64,000 nucleotides of DNA, taken from the NCBI GenBank assembly GCA_963677935.2, contig CAXXEH010000003.1, positions 1,736,001 to 1,800,000 of the forward strand. Direction: 5' to 3'. The translations under genes were made by a program, and so were the position numbers. The notes under the pieces were generated by a model. The model was not told where the DNA came from. It was given only the letters and a program-made list of their open reading frames with translations, and searched no databases. Shown here one piece after another: positions 63,578 to 64,000 of the stretch. Positions within the stretch are counted from its first letter, which is position 1. The number at the start of each line of letters is the position of its first letter. The DNA is from JAAFHB01 sp963677935. GTDB lineage: Bacteria > Bacteroidota > Bacteroidia > Bacteroidales > Prolixibacteraceae.

Positions 63578-63607
63578 TATATAACGCATCCTCTGTTATT
63601 TCAAATT

Positions 63608-63633
63608 GTTTGCAAAAAAAGTTTGCAAAAAAA
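63608..63633 (+). repeat. Tandem 13-bp repeat in the sigma/anti-sigma spacer
   Basis: GTTTGCAAAAAAA occurs twice in immediate succession (63608-63620, 63621-63633), followed by one extra A and GGC. The significance is unclear. Confidence 0.6.
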
Positions 63634-63730
63634 AGGCATTTTTAATATGAGATTGAATTACCCCAGGTGTATCATATAACAGAAGGAGAAGAGAAATTCA
63701 TTTTCCACACATTCCAATTAATAAAATTTA

Positions 63731-64000
63731 ATGTTAAATCAAAACGAAATAGAACGAATTGAGCGATATATCAGCGGAATAGCTGATGAGAATGAAATTG
63801 TCTATGTTGAAACACTGTTTGCGCATGGTCAGGAAGATCTCTGTTTGCGCAATCGCCTTGAAAATGACTGGGGAAATGATCTTCAAAAATCTGCTCCTTC
63901 ACAAATAAACCTTGACCTTATGCTGGATCGCGTCCACCATATTATCAGGAATAAAGAAATCCAAAAGCGTAAATTATTAGCAAACAAGGTTATCCACTTA
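63731..64000 (+). CDS. Anti-sigma factor (FecR-type), partial at window end
   Basis: Open from the ATG at 63731 to the window edge (90 codons), beginning MLNQNEIERIERYISG and continuing with acidic, helical sequence (IADENEIVYVETLF, RNRLENDWGN) before a basic segment (IIRNKEIQKRKLL). An N-terminal cytoplasmic sigma-binding domain followed by a transmembrane helix is expected for FecR-like anti-sigma factors, and the position after an ECF sigma gene supports this. The membrane and periplasmic parts lie beyond 64000. Confidence 0.75.
   Translation, partial: MLNQNEIERIERYISGIADENEIVYVETLFAHGQEDLCLRNRLENDWGNDLQKSAPSQINLDLMLDRVHHIIRNKEIQKRKLLANKVIHL

Overview
This 64 kb window comes from a member of the Bacteroidota, most likely class Bacteroidia; a Marinilabiliales-like genome is my inference from gene content. 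The evidence is many upstream TAnnTTTG (-7) elements, some with a TTTG (-33) partner, weak Shine-Dalgarno sites, S16 with a long Ala/Glu tail, families typical of the phylum (DUF4136, DUF2807, UMF1 transporter, ECF sigma factor followed by a FecR-type anti-sigma) and translated repeat signatures common in Bacteroidota intergenic DNA. I see no rRNA, tRNA, CRISPR array, prophage or transposase gene. Most of the window is ordinary chromosome.

Layout. 1-4.1 kb: a decayed sugar-porter pseudogene, malic enzyme/phosphotransacetylase fusion, EamA exporter. 4.5-9.3 kb: mutL, two rhomboid-family proteins and a membrane-anchored endonuclease/exonuclease/phosphatase. 9.3-13.3 kb: trxA and dnaE. 13.7-20.3 kb: lipoprotein, rpsP, rimM, DUF2807 protein, tsaC/sua5, glycosyltransferase, lysA, DUF4136 lipoprotein. 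20.4-32.8 kb: a 626-aa envelope protein, DUF1697, mfd, a PIN/DUF6364 toxin-antitoxin pair, clpB, comM-type ATPase, pyrophosphatase. 32.9-37.3 kb: a nucleotide block with a frameshifted nucleoside permease, folA, thyA, bifunctional nuclease and NYN ribonuclease. 37.3-47.2 kb: M3 peptidase, sdpR-sdpI-hydrolase-thioesterase operon, DUF898 protein, UMF1 transporter, a repeat-filled 0.8 kb gap, apbE and an unknown membrane protein.

47.3-60.0 kb is the most distinctive region. A leftward operon (tetR, tolC, hlyD, two ABC-2 permeases, no ATPase) lies back to back with a rightward operon (outer-membrane barrel, LolD-like ATPase, two FtsX-type permeases, LolA-like lipoprotein-sorting protein). Together they look like an envelope remodelling or export locus with a TetR operator in the shared spacer. 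Directly downstream is a secreted chagasin-like (I42) inhibitor followed 24 bp later by a secreted papain-like (C1) protease, a candidate protease/inhibitor pair.

60.2-64 kb: small lipoprotein, a truncated response regulator, PQQ-type beta-propeller protein, a truncated DUF4091-type fragment, an ECF sigma factor and the start of its probable anti-sigma factor, cut by the window edge.

A recurring non-coding feature is the presence of short-period (8-9 bp) degenerate repeat tracts that abut or include stop or start codons (thyA, both ends of hlyD, one ABC-2 permease, one FtsX permease, comM). Larger palindromic or repetitive elements lie at 44.7-45.2 kb and 60.05-60.2 kb.
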